NCBI GenBank assembly: GCA_001917175.1
Contig: MNTV01000024.1
Location: 407-40,291, forward strand
Length of the DNA stretch: 39,885 nt
Origin: Azospirillum sp. 51_20
GTDB taxonomy: Bacteria; Pseudomonadota; Alphaproteobacteria; RF32; CAG-239
Direction of reading: 5' to 3'
In this document: one piece after another, positions 24,158 to 32,973 of the stretch
Layout of the letters: each line of letters begins with the position of its first letter
Numbering within the stretch: position 1 is the stretch's first letter
Position numbers and translations under genes: made by a program
Notes under the pieces: generated by a model
What the model was told of the DNA's origin: nothing
What the model saw: only the letters and a program-made list of their open reading frames with translations
Databases searched by the model: none

Positions 24158-25154
24158 TAAAAGACACTCCCTTCATCTCGTAACTGATTTGTTCAAGCAG
24201 GCCTGCCGCCCGCAGCATGTAATATCCGAGCGCCACCAGATGATTGGCCGCCATTCCGGAATTAAGCTCGCCGTTGCGCACCGCAAGCGGCGAAAGCGCC
24301 GACCCGTCCTCCAGCGCGCGGGTCACCCGGGTCCAGTTTTCATACTGTCCGCTGTCAAGCAGCACCTCTTTGAAATCCATCCCCCAGGCTTTCAAAATCA
24401 GCATATAGGCATAAATTTTGCCCTGACTGTAATAAAACAGGTCGTCGGCCCTGAAATCCGTCCAGTCGGAACTGTGCTCGGCGATCTGCGTTTCCAGCTT
24501 TTCCGCCGTTTTGTAAAGGTCGCGTTTGACCGCTTTGATCAACCCGCGCATATTGACATAGTCGCGCGCCCAAAAGCACCGGCCGGCCGGCAGCAGCCGG
24601 TTATAATCGCGCAGCAGTTTGCGCGCCTTGCGATACTGGCTGGCCGACGACGGCGCGATTTTCAGCTTGTTGTCGGGGGCAAACAGCCACACGTTGCCGG
24701 GATATTTCAGCAATTCGGCCGCGCCGTTCATTACCGCTTTCTCGCGGCCGTTTTCCGGACATTGGGTTTCTTCGCCGATCACTGCCGCGGTCACCGCCAG
24801 CGCGCTGACGATTCCCTGTTGGTAATTGGGCATGTTGTCGAGAAAATAGGAAGGGAAAAACGGCGGCAGGTTGGCCGTCCACAGGTTTTCGTTGACTTCC
24901 CGGTTGATCAGGAAACGCATTGTTTCCACCGTCAGCGACTGCTGTTCCGATTCCCTCGTCAGATTGTAGTCCGGCGTCCTGTCGATGTTCTCGCTCAAAA
25001 GGCCGCCGAGCGGATAATAGGACAAAACCAGAAGCGCCACCGCCGCGGCAAAAGCCTTCGGCCAGGAAACCGCCAGATGCGAAATCCCCCGCCACAGCGT
25101 TTGCAGCCCCTTTTTCAGATACGTCCCCGCCCGGACAAGCGTAGTTTTAAACAT
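24147..25154 (-). CDS. DUF2333 family inner-membrane protein
   Basis: 335 residues with a single N-terminal membrane helix (about 31-52) and a large periplasmic part. Conserved pieces of the family include LSYYPLGGLL, FLINREVNENLWTANLPPFFPSYFLDN (split across 83-109), DDLFYYSQGKIYAY and the helical C-terminus. DUF2333 proteins occur mainly in alphaproteobacteria and have no settled function. It overlaps murJ by 8 bases and nfuA by 11, pointing to translational coupling and perhaps an envelope role with murJ. Confidence 0.85.
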   Translation of the reverse strand: MFKTTLVRAGTYLKKGLQTLWRGISHLAVSWPKAFAAAVALLVLSYYPLGGLLSENIDRTPDYNLTRESEQQSLTVETMRFLINREVNENLWTANLPPFFPSYFLDNMPNYQQGIVSALAVTAAVIGEETQCPENGREKAVMNGAAELLKYPGNVWLFAPDNKLKIAPSSASQYRKARKLLRDYNRLLPAGRCFWARDYVNMRGLIKAVKRDLYKTAEKLETQIAEHSSDWTDFRADDLFYYSQGKIYAYMLILKAWGMDFKEVLLDSGQYENWTRVTRALEDGSALSPLAVRNGELNSGMAANHLVALGYYMLRAAGLLEQISYEMKGVSFNAD

Positions 25155-26730
25155 CTCGTTCCTTCCTTTTCAGCAGGCTTTTCGCCAGCGCCGCCACATC
25201 CATTACACCGGTTATTTTAGTCATAATGCAAAAAGTTACAACACCAAAAAAGCAAAGCAGCCCGAAAAGCGGCAGTTTCGCCCACAGGGAAAATTTGAGC
25301 CAGCCGCCGGTCAGAAGGTCAAGCGCCAGACCGCCGCCGTACAAAACGGCTCCCATAACCAGAGAACAAAAAGTCACCTTGCCGACATAAACCGCCAGTT
25401 CGCGGGAAAAACTCCAGTATCCCCGTTTTTTCAGTCCGCGGACATACTGATAAAAGGAAACGAACGCCGCCAGCGAAGTCGCCGCCGCAATTCCGGTATG
25501 CCCGAACGGCTTCATCAGCAGGAGCGAAAAGACCAGGTTGGCCGCCAGCACCACCACGCTGTATTTGACCGGAGTCCGGGTATCTCCGCGGGCAAAGAAG
25601 TTCGGCGTCATCGCTTTGACCATCACATACACCGGCAGACTGAGCGAATAGGCAATCACCGCCCGCGCCGTCATTTCGGTTTCAAAAAGCCCGAATTTCC
25701 CGTGCTGAAACAAAATATTGATGATCGGCTCGGCCAGAACGATGATGGCTGCCGCCGCCGGCACCGACAACAGCACCCCGTATTCGATCGCCTTATCCTG
25801 CGTTTTTTTGGCTTCGCCGTCATCGCCGGCCTTAAGCTGACGGGAAAGAATCGGCAAAAGCGCTACCCCGATCGCCGCCCCCACCACGCCGAGCGGCAGC
25901 TGCTGCAGACGGTTGGCATAATAGAGCCAGGAGATGGCGCCGGTTCCCACCAGAGAAACCAGAATCGTGTCTACCATCATATTGATCTGATAAACACCCG
26001 CCCCAAGCACCCCGGGCGCGATTCTTTTAAACAAAACGCGGATATCCTCGCTTTTAAACAACCCCGGCAAATCATAAACCAGAGAAATGTTCACCCCTTC
26101 GCGGCGGAGAAAAAAGTTAAGCCAGACAATTTCCAAAACGCCGGCCAGCGTCACCCCGAGGGCAATCCGGTATACCGGCGTGTCAATCACCGGCATAAAC
26201 ACCCAGACCGCGGCAATCATCGTCAGGTTGAGAATGACCGGCGCGGCCGCCGGCGCGGCAAACTTGCCGAAGGAATTGAGAATGCCGGACTGGAAAGACA
26301 CCACCGAAACCAGCAGCAGAAAAGGAAAAGTGATTCGCGACAAAAAGGCGGCCAGTTCAATCTTGCCGGCATCATCGGCAAACCCCGGCGCCAAAACCAC
26401 CACCACCCAGGGCATAACGATTTCCATCAGCAACACAAAAAGCCCGAGGCTGAACACCAGCACCGAAATTGCCCCGACCGCAAATTTTATCGCCTGCGCC
26501 TTGCCGCCGCCAACCAGCTTTTGCGAAAAAATCGGTACGAAAGCGCTGGTAAAAGCCCCCTCGGCAAACAGGCTGCGAAACAGGTTCGGCAATTTGAAAG
26601 CGACAAAAAAAGCATCGGAAACCGCACCGGCCCCCAGATAATTAGCCATCACCATGTCACGGAAAAATCCGGTGATCCGGCTGATGAGCGTCCAGCCGCC
26701 GAATGTTGCGATCGATTTAAATAAAGACAT
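25147..26730 (-). CDS. murJ: Lipid II flippase MurJ
   Basis: 527 residues, 14 predicted membrane helices. The N-terminal signature is SRITGFFRDMVMANYLGAG and VAFKLPNLFRSLFAEGAFTS, with the conserved Arg residues of the MOP-superfamily flippase cavity. It flips undecaprenyl-PP-MurNAc-pentapeptide-GlcNAc across the inner membrane for peptidoglycan synthesis. It is the first gene of a seven-gene minus-strand run. Confidence 0.95.
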   Translation of the reverse strand: MSLFKSIATFGGWTLISRITGFFRDMVMANYLGAGAVSDAFFVAFKLPNLFRSLFAEGAFTSAFVPIFSQKLVGGGKAQAIKFAVGAISVLVFSLGLFVLLMEIVMPWVVVVLAPGFADDAGKIELAAFLSRITFPFLLLVSVVSFQSGILNSFGKFAAPAAAPVILNLTMIAAVWVFMPVIDTPVYRIALGVTLAGVLEIVWLNFFLRREGVNISLVYDLPGLFKSEDIRVLFKRIAPGVLGAGVYQINMMVDTILVSLVGTGAISWLYYANRLQQLPLGVVGAAIGVALLPILSRQLKAGDDGEAKKTQDKAIEYGVLLSVPAAAAIIVLAEPIINILFQHGKFGLFETEMTARAVIAYSLSLPVYVMVKAMTPNFFARGDTRTPVKYSVVVLAANLVFSLLLMKPFGHTGIAAATSLAAFVSFYQYVRGLKKRGYWSFSRELAVYVGKVTFCSLVMGAVLYGGGLALDLLTGGWLKFSLWAKLPLFGLLCFFGVVTFCIMTKITGVMDVAALAKSLLKRKERDV

Positions 26731-26836
26731 CTTGTCAAACCTGTTTTTATTTTGTATAGTTGCGCCTTGGCAACGGTCATTATATTGTATTATATCAATA
26801 AATCCAACCCGATTTTCTTTTGTTTACATTTTTTTA

Positions 26837-26865
26837 TTGACAAAATAGTTAATTATTGAGATAAT
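26837..26865 (+). promoter_or_regulatory. Strong promoter for the 26912 gene
   Basis: TTGACA (26837-26842), a 17-base spacer, GATAAT (26860-26865). The ATG is 46 bases further on, after AAGGAG. Confidence 0.75.
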
Positions 26866-26911
26866 AGACAAAAAGAAAAGGGAATACATTATTATATAAG
26901 GAGAAAACCCT

Positions 26912-27310
26912 ATGACGACAAAACTGACGACAAAACTATTGAATCAGAAAACCGCCCCCAAAGTTTTCGGGCAAGGCCAAGCTTACGATTTCTTTAAAAA
27001 AGGCCGCGTCCACTATACCAGTGTGGGATCAATGGATCCTACAAATCCCAACGCTCAGGCACTCACAAATGTCGCAGCTTCAAAAGGAGCAACGCTTTTC
27101 ATGGCGGGCGCGGAATGTGCTTATGCTCTGGAAGCAGAAAAAATGATCAAAAGCTCCAACCAAGAACTGATGGCCGGGAAAATCCTTTCTCATGGCGAAA
27201 TGATCGATTACAGCACATGGGGCGAAAAAATGGTCAAAAAAGCAGAGCAACAAATTGAAAATAATAATCGGGCAATGCAAATACACAAAGAAAGCCTTTT
27301 GACCCGTTAA
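26912..27310 (+). CDS. Orphan cytoplasmic protein, unknown
   Basis: 132 residues, ATG at 26912 behind AAGGAGAAAACCCT and a near-consensus promoter. It has no signal peptide or membrane helix. It is Ala/Lys/Met-rich and mostly helical (ECAYALEAEKMIKSSNQE, MVKKAEQQIENNNRAMQIH). The N-terminus has a near repeat (MTTKLTTKLL). No family is recognised. Its own promoter and terminator suggest high expression of an independent gene. Confidence 0.75.
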   Translation: MTTKLTTKLLNQKTAPKVFGQGQAYDFFKKGRVHYTSVGSMDPTNPNAQALTNVAASKGATLFMAGAECAYALEAEKMIKSSNQELMAGKILSHGEMIDYSTWGEKMVKKAEQQIENNNRAMQIHKESLLTR

Positions 27311-27334
27311 ACATTCTCCTTATAAAAATCGTAA

Positions 27335-27367
27335 AGCTCCGGAATTTTCCGTTCCGGAGCTATTATT
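27335..27367 (+). terminator. Terminator of the 26912 gene
   Basis: AGCTCCGGAA (27335-27344) pairs with TTCCGGAGCT (27352-27361), followed by ATTATT. It lies 25 bases past the stop. Confidence 0.8.
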
Positions 27368-27736
27368 ATATTCCGAGTTTACTCGGGGCTGAATGCAAAG
27401 GTGTCGTTAGACACCGTTTTCACGCCAACGAGCGTAGGCAAAACGAAGGTTTGTATCTTTGAACCCCCGGGGTTACCCGGAACTGTTATTATTGCCGAAA
27501 AACAATTCCTCTTCTTTCTCCGCACCGTTTTTCTTTCCCGATTCTCTTTCCCCGGGCAATATTTTCCCGTCATGCCGTTTCCTTTCCGCGTTTTTTTCCC
27601 GGCACTTCCGTCTCCGCATTTTCCTTTCCGGACATATTCCTTTCCCGGCAGACAAAAAAGCCGATAAGCAAAAAACAAGAATTTACAAAAAAAACAAAAA
27701 AGATACACCGGCCTGGCCGCAGGTTTTCAATATACA
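27368..27736. other. Polypyrimidine-rich convergent spacer, no gene
   Basis: A small hairpin GGTGTC-GTTA-GACACC lies at 27400-27415. Its complement carries GGTGTCTAAC, the same 10-mer found at 9180-9189. A polypyrimidine stretch runs from about 27500 to 27650. ORFs here are low complexity. Confidence 0.5.
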
Positions 27737-27762
27737 AAAAAGGCAACCGACGTTGCCTTTTT
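27737..27762. terminator. Bidirectional hairpin terminator
   Basis: AAAAAGGCAAC (27737-27747), loop CGAC, GTTGCCTTTTT (27752-27762). T-runs on both strands let it serve either converging unit. Confidence 0.75.
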
Positions 27763-27781
27763 GTCTGCAAGCTCTTTGTAA

Positions 27782-27829
27782 CGTCCCGGCAAGCAAGGAA
27801 AGCGGCAGCAACCGAAGCGTGCCGGGACG
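27782..27829. repeat. 10-bp inverted repeat
   Basis: CGTCCCGGCA (27782-27791) pairs with TGCCGGGACG (27820-27829) around a 28-base loop. It immediately precedes a pair of direct repeats and appears to be part of the same structured block. Confidence 0.6.
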
Positions 27830-27835
27830 CCAAAA

Positions 27836-28009
27836 GTACAAAAGGTACGTAACCGGGCAATTTGTCCGCAATCTCCGAACTAATCACCGCTGCACAATTT
27901 ATAAAATGCGGAGAACGAGGTGAGTAGTAAGAAATAAGGAAAATTGCGAGGGAGCGTACAAAAGGGTACGTAACCGAGCAATTTATCCGCAATTTTTGTA
28001 CTAATCACC
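27836..28009. repeat. Two ~54-bp direct repeats in a structured spacer
   Basis: Copy 1 is 27836-27888 and copy 2 is 27956-28009. They differ at about six positions and one indel. Shared blocks are GTACAAAAGG, TACGTAACCG, GCAATTT, TCCGCAAT and TAATCACC. Copy 2 also forms AAATTGC (27941-27947) / GCAATTT (27978-27984). The block ends 13 bases before the BI-1 gene's 3' end. Confidence 0.75.
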
Positions 28010-28022
28010 CGTTATACGCATT

Positions 28023-28760
28023 TTATTTGCGGTCACCCATCAAACGCAGCAAAGCCAGGAACAGGTTGATAAAATCAAGATACAGTTCCAAAGCACCGAC
28101 GACAACCTTGCGGGTCATCGTATCGTCGTTGTCAGCCGACATATAGATCTGACGGATTTTCTGCGTGTCGTAAGCGGTCAGACCGGTGAAGACGACGACG
28201 GAAACGATCGACAGAACATAATAAAGAGCCGGACTCTGCATAAACAGGTTAACCACCGCGGCAATGATAATGCCCCACAGACCCATTCTGAGAAAGGCGC
28301 CCATTGAGGTCAGGTCGCGTTTGGTCACCGTGCCGTAAATGCTCATGGCGCCGAACATCGCCGCCGTAATCAGAAAGACGCGAACCATGCTGGCGCTGGT
28401 ATAAACCAGAAAGATCGGCGCCAAAGACGCGCCCATCAGAGCCGAATAGAGCCAGAACACGCCGCGCACCTGCGCCAGGGTTCCGCTGGTCAGAACCCAG
28501 TTGAAACCGAAAATGACAATCAAAGGCGACAACAGAAACAGCCAGCCGAGAACCGACATGCCGCCGGTCTGCGGGTTGAACATCATGGTGATCAGCGAAG
28601 TGTTGGCGACCAGGAAAGCGACCGCGGCGGTAACCGCCAGCGCGCCGGCCATATGATTGTAAACGCTGACCAGATAGGCGCGCAAACCGTCATCGACGGC
28701 GGTTCTTTCCACCCCGACGTCGGTATAGTTCTTTTGCAAATCAACTTTTTCTTTAAACAT
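28023..28760 (-). CDS. Bax inhibitor-1 (YbhL/YccA) family membrane protein
   Basis: 245 residues, seven membrane helices. The family signature near the N-terminus, LRAYLVSVYNHMAGALAVTA, and the C-terminal FTGLTAYDTQKIRQIY plus ALELYLDFINLFLALLRL are clear. The paired acidic residues of the pH-gated calcium-leak family (D in TAYDTQ, D in LYLDFIN) are kept. It acts in the inner membrane. Start preceded by GAGGAGAAACCT. Confidence 0.93.
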   Translation of the reverse strand: MFKEKVDLQKNYTDVGVERTAVDDGLRAYLVSVYNHMAGALAVTAAVAFLVANTSLITMMFNPQTGGMSVLGWLFLLSPLIVIFGFNWVLTSGTLAQVRGVFWLYSALMGASLAPIFLVYTSASMVRVFLITAAMFGAMSIYGTVTKRDLTSMGAFLRMGLWGIIIAAVVNLFMQSPALYYVLSIVSVVVFTGLTAYDTQKIRQIYMSADNDDTMTRKVVVGALELYLDFINLFLALLRLMGDRK

Positions 28761-28829
28761 AGGTTTCTCCTCAAAATAGACACGTAACTGTACTTAATAT
28801 AGTTTTTAAATCCGCGCAAATCAAGCAGA

Positions 28830-29540
28830 TTACTCATAAGCGTATAACAACCCGCCGTTTTGTTTCAGCCAGCGGCGGCCGGATTCGGCAAACGGACAGA
28901 GCGTTTTGACGCAGTTCCAGAAAGCCTTCGAATGATCACGGTGCCGCAAATGCGCCGTTTCGTGCGCAATCAGATAATCGATTGCGTTCATCGGCGCCAG
29001 GGCGATTCGCCAGTTGTAATTGATGTTGTTTAAGCTTGAGCAGCTGCCCCAGCGCGATTTGGTGTCCTTAATCGTCACCCGGTTAACCCGGCAGCCGATC
29101 AGCGCCGCCTTCTGCCGGGAAAGTTCAAGCAGCCTTCCGGCAGCCTCGCGACGGATAAAATCGCGCACCCGGCGCGGCAGGAAAGCCGCTTCTCCGGACA
29201 CTTTCAGTTCGCCGTTTTCGACAAACACACCGCCTTTTAAATCCGGGCAATGGCGGATTGTCACTTTTTCGCCGAACAGGCTGATCTCTGCCCCGTCGGC
29301 AAACGGCCGGCTTTCCGGCACCGCCAGCAGATGCGCCTCTATCCAGCCGCGGTTTTCTTCAACGAATTTCAACGCCCGTCCGACCGGACACGACGGCGGC
29401 AGGTTAAGCACCGCCTGCCGTTCCTTTGGGTCGATTCGGAGCGCCAGCCGCCGGCAGCGGGGCGGCGACACGACTTTCAGCGGCAGACCCGCGGCCCGCT
29501 CGATTTCAAACGTCTTTCCAGTCAACAATGTAATCTTCAT
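28830..29540 (-). CDS. DUF45/YgjP-like zinc metallohydrolase
   Basis: 236 residues. The metal site is HETAHLRHRDHSKAFW (HExxH followed by a third His), preceded by the conserved DTKSRWGSCSSLNNINYNWR. These identify the DUF45 (M48-like) family of soluble metallopeptidase-fold proteins; E. coli YgjP has been assigned nucleotide pyrophosphatase activity. The start overlaps the end of the ycgN-like gene by 35 bases, so it is third in the dnaB unit. Confidence 0.87.
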   Translation of the reverse strand: MKITLLTGKTFEIERAAGLPLKVVSPPRCRRLALRIDPKERQAVLNLPPSCPVGRALKFVEENRGWIEAHLLAVPESRPFADGAEISLFGEKVTIRHCPDLKGGVFVENGELKVSGEAAFLPRRVRDFIRREAAGRLLELSRQKAALIGCRVNRVTIKDTKSRWGSCSSLNNINYNWRIALAPMNAIDYLIAHETAHLRHRDHSKAFWNCVKTLCPFAESGRRWLKQNGGLLYAYE

Positions 29541-30015
29541 AATGCTTGACTTCCGATTCGGAAATGATCAGCCGGCCGCGCACCGACTGAAAGGCGCGGT
29601 GAACGCTGTCTTTGTCGCCGCTCACCAGCGGATGCCATTCGGGCAGGTCATAGCCGTTGTCCAGCAGCCAGTAAGCGCATGTTTTCGGCAGCCAGCGCGG
29701 TTTTTCGCGAATGGCTTTCAGGTCGACGCTGCGGCAGTCCGGCACTTTCTCAAACCGGTTTTCATAGATCCGGCACAAACAGCTTTTGGCGTCAAGAAAA
29801 CGGCAGCGCACGCAGGTAAAATGTATTTTGCCGTCAATTTCCAGTTTGTTAAGGCAGCATTTGCCGCAGCCGTCGCACAAAAGTTCCCATTCGGCCGGGC
29901 TCATATCCTCCAGCTTCTTTTTTTTCCAGAACTCCGGTTCGACCGCGTTTTTGGCTTCCGCCGCCGGATCGCGCCGGGCAATGGTAACGATGTAACGTTT
30001 TTTTTCTTCCGTCAT
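29506..30015 (-). CDS. YcgN-family cysteine-cluster protein
   Basis: 169 residues. The N-terminal half has CDGCGKCC (CxxCxxCC motif), then CVRCRFLD and CLCRIY: a metal- or Fe-S-binding cluster typical of YcgN/UPF0260 proteins. The C-terminal part WLPKTCAYWLLDNGYDLPEWHPL is also conserved. Function is not established. The start ATG at 30015 overlaps the dnaB stop by one base (TAATG), a coupling arrangement. Confidence 0.87.
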   Translation of the reverse strand: MTEEKKRYIVTIARRDPAAEAKNAVEPEFWKKKKLEDMSPAEWELLCDGCGKCCLNKLEIDGKIHFTCVRCRFLDAKSCLCRIYENRFEKVPDCRSVDLKAIREKPRWLPKTCAYWLLDNGYDLPEWHPLVSGDKDSVHRAFQSVRGRLIISESEVKHYEDYIVDWKDV

Positions 30016-31493
30016 TATCCTATCTGCTCCGGCAACTGGTTGTCCTCGATCGGATCGGTAAACAGGGCGTATTCTCCCTGCCAGCCGAGCTTGACCGTCC
30101 CGGTCGGCCCGTGACGGTGTTTGCCGATGATTACGTCCGCGCGGTGGCGGGTGGCCTGCATCCGCTGTTCCCACTTGTCGTGTTTTTCCGGCGAATAGTT
30201 TTTGTCGGTTTCCTTCGGCTCTTCGTTCTGAATATAATAGTTTTCACGATAAACGAACAGCACGATGTCGGCATCCTGCTCAATGGAACCGGATTCGCGC
30301 AGGTCAGACATCACCGGCCGCTTGTCGTCTCGCATTTCTACCCCGCGGTTGAGCTGTGACAGGGCAATTACCGGCACGTTCAGTTCCTTGGCCATAATTT
30401 TCAGCCCGCGGGAAATTTCCGACAGTTCCTGCACGCGGTTGGCTTCTCCCCGGCTGGCGGAACCGGTAATCAGCTGAATATAGTCAATGACGATCAGCCC
30501 CAGCCCTTTGCTTCTTTTCAGCCGCCGCGCGCGGTTGCGGATGGCGTTGATGGTCAGCCCCGGGGTATCGTCGATGTAAAGCGGCATTTTTTCAAGCGAA
30601 CGAACCACCTCGGCAATCCGCTCAAATTCGCCGTTGTCGATGTCGCCGTTGCGCATTTTCTGCGACGAAATGCCGGCCGCGCTGGAAAGCACGCGGGTGG
30701 CCAGCTGGTCGGCCGACATTTCAAGCGAAAAGAAAGCCACCCCGCGGGATTTTTCCTCCAGGTTGCGGTCACGGTACATCCAGTCGGCGACGTTGTAGGC
30801 AATGTTGGTCGCCAGCGCGGTTTTGCCCATCGCCGGACGGCCGGCCAGAATGATCAGGTCGGAATTGTTCAACCCGCCGGTCCGCTTGTCCAGATTGTTC
30901 AGTCCGGTTGAAATGCCGGAAATTTTGCCTTCGCGCTGATAAGCTTTTTCAATTGTGTTGAGCGACTGGGTCAAAGCGTCGGAAAACTCGACAAACCCCC
31001 GCTGTCCGTCGCCTTTGTCGGAAAGTTCGTACAACCGCTTTTCCGCTTCTTCAATCTGGCCGGAAGCGGAAGAGTCGATATCCTCCTTCATCGCATTATT
31101 AACAATGTCAAAACCGGTGGCGATCAGTTCGCGGCGCAGATACTGGTCGTAAATGTACTGGGCGTAATATTCCGGATTGGTGAGCGGCGATGAACTTTCC
31201 GCCAGCTTGATCAGATACTTGTAACCGCCGACATCATTTAACACGCCTTCCTGCTCGAAATAGTTTTTCAGCGTAATGGTGTCGGCCACGTGTCCGCGGG
31301 AAATCAGCTTGGAAATGACCTCGAAGATTTTGGCGTTGACCGCGTCGGCAAAATGCGCCGGCTTCAGAAAGTCGGAAACCTGCTCAAAAGCCTTGTTGTT
31401 GGAAAGAAGGGCGCCCAAAAGCGCCTGTTCGGCCTCAATGTTCTGCGGCAGCGACGCCGCGTCGATCTTTTCCATTGCCATAGTCGTTGTCAT
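30015..31493 (-). CDS. dnaB: Replicative DNA helicase DnaB
   Basis: 492 residues. The N-terminal DnaB domain (LPQNIEAEQALLGALLSN) binds primase, followed by the RecA-like ATPase with Walker A AGRPAMGKTALA, FFSLEMSADQLATR, LIVIDYIQLI (Walker B) and GKHRHGPTGTV near the C-terminus. It unwinds DNA at the fork as a hexamer. First gene of the unit with the ycgN-like and DUF45 genes. DnaA-box-like sites lie about 80-130 bases upstream. Confidence 0.97.
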   Translation of the reverse strand: MTTTMAMEKIDAASLPQNIEAEQALLGALLSNNKAFEQVSDFLKPAHFADAVNAKIFEVISKLISRGHVADTITLKNYFEQEGVLNDVGGYKYLIKLAESSSPLTNPEYYAQYIYDQYLRRELIATGFDIVNNAMKEDIDSSASGQIEEAEKRLYELSDKGDGQRGFVEFSDALTQSLNTIEKAYQREGKISGISTGLNNLDKRTGGLNNSDLIILAGRPAMGKTALATNIAYNVADWMYRDRNLEEKSRGVAFFSLEMSADQLATRVLSSAAGISSQKMRNGDIDNGEFERIAEVVRSLEKMPLYIDDTPGLTINAIRNRARRLKRSKGLGLIVIDYIQLITGSASRGEANRVQELSEISRGLKIMAKELNVPVIALSQLNRGVEMRDDKRPVMSDLRESGSIEQDADIVLFVYRENYYIQNEEPKETDKNYSPEKHDKWEQRMQATRHRADVIIGKHRHGPTGTVKLGWQGEYALFTDPIEDNQLPEQIG

Positions 31494-31575
31494 CTCCGTT
31501 GATCGTTTTTAACGGCTTCGTTGTAGCAGGAAATAAAATAAAAACAAACATAATCTTTCGCATTGCGCGATTAAC

Positions 31576-31625
31576 TTATCCACAGGCTGTGAATAACGGG
31601 GATAAACTTCCCGGATCATGTTATC
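31576..31625. promoter_or_regulatory. Cluster of DnaA-box-like sites
   Basis: TTATCCACA (31576-31584) is a perfect DnaA box. An inverted TGTGAATAA follows at 31588-31596 after 3 bases. Weaker matches, GGGGATAAA and GTTATCCTG, follow within 30 bases. They lie in the divergent spacer between dnaB and the amidohydrolase-like gene. DnaA control of dnaB transcription is a plausible role. Confidence 0.55.
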
Positions 31626-31653
31626 CTGAAGCCGGCAAAAAGGATGGCTTATC

Positions 31654-32295
31654 ATGTTAAACCGGCTGAAAAAGTATGAAGAAGAATATTGCCGCAACAC
31701 CTATTGCGGCAACAGTGAAGGCGGCGATTTCCGTTTTGAAGACCGCGGCAGCCGGCTGATTCTGACTGCTCCGCACGCGGTGCGCACCCTCCGCGACAAC
31801 CGGCCGAAAGCGCCCGACCTCTGCACCGGTGCGCTGACCCGGCTGGCCGGCGAACAAAACGACGTTTCGACGATCATCCGCCGCCGCACGGGAGAAGAAA
31901 GAAACGCCGCCGCCGGCTTCGTCATTGACCGGCAGCTTGCAAATCATTGTTTTCTTGACATCCACGGCATGAACGGCGGCCGGGAATTTGAACTGGCGGT
32001 CGGCACCGGCATTTTACCGGCCGCGGACTATGCGCCGGAACTGGAACTGATCGGCCGGCTGGCGGAAAAATACAAAATCCGCTGGGTGACAAACCATCCG
32101 GACTACACCGGCAGATTCGGCCTTACCGGCAGCCTGCAGCGGCTGAACCCTCTGCCGCGGATTCTCCAGCTGGAATGGCGCTCCGACCTGCGTGACTTTT
32201 ACCTTTTTCCCGCCGACGTGCTCGAGCGCACGCTGCCTTTTCTTTCCGAACTGGCGGGAACCGCGGCGCTGTTTTTCCGGCAAAAGCGGACTTGA
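31654..32295 (+). CDS. N-formylglutamate amidohydrolase-like protein
   Basis: 213 residues, ATG at 31654 after AAAAGGATGG. Likely zinc-site features are LILTAPHAVRT (PH motif) and CFLDIHGM (D-x-HG), with REFELAVGTG after them, the pattern of the N-formylglutamate amidohydrolase superfamily. The sequence is distant from histidine-degradation enzymes and closer to uncharacterised gut homologs, so the substrate is open. Divergently transcribed from dnaB. Confidence 0.6.
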   Translation: MLNRLKKYEEEYCRNTYCGNSEGGDFRFEDRGSRLILTAPHAVRTLRDNRPKAPDLCTGALTRLAGEQNDVSTIIRRRTGEERNAAAGFVIDRQLANHCFLDIHGMNGGREFELAVGTGILPAADYAPELELIGRLAEKYKIRWVTNHPDYTGRFGLTGSLQRLNPLPRILQLEWRSDLRDFYLFPADVLERTLPFLSELAGTAALFFRQKRT

Positions 32296-32320
32296 CAGCC
32301 GCGGCATTGCGTATTATCCT
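32292..32320 (+). promoter_or_regulatory. Probable promoter of the 32363 gene
   Basis: TTGACA (32292-32297), a 17-base spacer, TATCCT (32315-32320). It overlaps the end of the upstream gene and lies 43 bases before the next start. Confidence 0.45.
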
Positions 32321-32362
32321 GATCAGGTTAGTCTGAATTATTAACCAATTAAATTTTATGCT

Positions 32363-32833
32363 ATGAACAAATCAATGCAGACTCCGAAATTCGGAGATTT
32401 TCTGTTGTATGACGGAACTTTCGTTTCCGCACCGGCAGACGCAAAAGAAGTAAAGGGAATTTATCTGTACGACGGCATTTCGCTGATCGACTTTTCCCCG
32501 AAAAGAAAGATGTATCGCAAAGCCTGCCACTGGTGTTGGGAACACGGCGGAGAACTTGCTTCGGTCAAGACGCTTTATTTCATCATTTTTCATTTTGAGG
32601 AAATCAACCGGCTTCGCGCAGGCATCGGCCGCGATCCGCTGCCCGAAGACATGCTTGTCTGGTCTTCCTGCTGCCTGCGAAACCAAGGTTACACGGTTCT
32701 CAGTTATGCCGTAAACCTTTCGACCGCAATGGTTCACACTCTGATCGGCGAATGCGTGCAGCTCGACGACTGCGGCACCGCCAACACGGTTTGCGTTTTC
32801 GGCGAACCTCATGATAAGCGCACAAACGTATGA
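32363..32833 (+). CDS. Hypothetical protein, unknown family
   Basis: 156 residues, no signal peptide or membrane helix. It has a duplicated-looking start (LLYDGTF, then IYLYDGISL) and a Cys-rich middle (ACHWCWEHGGEL, SSCCLRNQGY, GECVQLDDCG). The LYDG and WSS-type fragments recall lectin-like or tail-associated folds, but I do not recognise the family. The start lacks a Shine-Dalgarno; Met5 is an alternative. A good terminator follows. Confidence 0.65.
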   Translation: MNKSMQTPKFGDFLLYDGTFVSAPADAKEVKGIYLYDGISLIDFSPKRKMYRKACHWCWEHGGELASVKTLYFIIFHFEEINRLRAGIGRDPLPEDMLVWSSCCLRNQGYTVLSYAVNLSTAMVHTLIGECVQLDDCGTANTVCVFGEPHDKRTNV

Positions 32834-32849
32834 AGGAACCCCGTTCCGT

Positions 32850-32886
32850 ATCCCCGCGTGTCCATGCACACCCGGGGATTTTTTTT
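32850..32886 (+). terminator. Rho-independent terminator
   Basis: ATCCCCG (32850-32856) pairs with CGGGGAT (32873-32879), with an inner GTGT/ACAC stem, then a run of seven T. Confidence 0.85.
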
Positions 32887-32973
32887 ACGCTTTTCCAAGA
32901 TAATCGTTGCCCTCCCGCTTTTTTTATTTTATGCTGACAGTTAATTATTAACGCTTAAAGGAGTATCGGACTA

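Noticed and set aside
27570..27992. 140-codon minus-strand ORF in the 27.4-28.0 kb spacer
   Set aside because: Passes through a terminator, repeats and polypyrimidine sequence; better explained as a repeat translated by chance, although similar ORFs may be annotated elsewhere.
31576..31625. Chromosomal replication origin
   Set aside because: Only a few DnaA-like boxes, no AT-rich unwinding element or origin-flanking genes.
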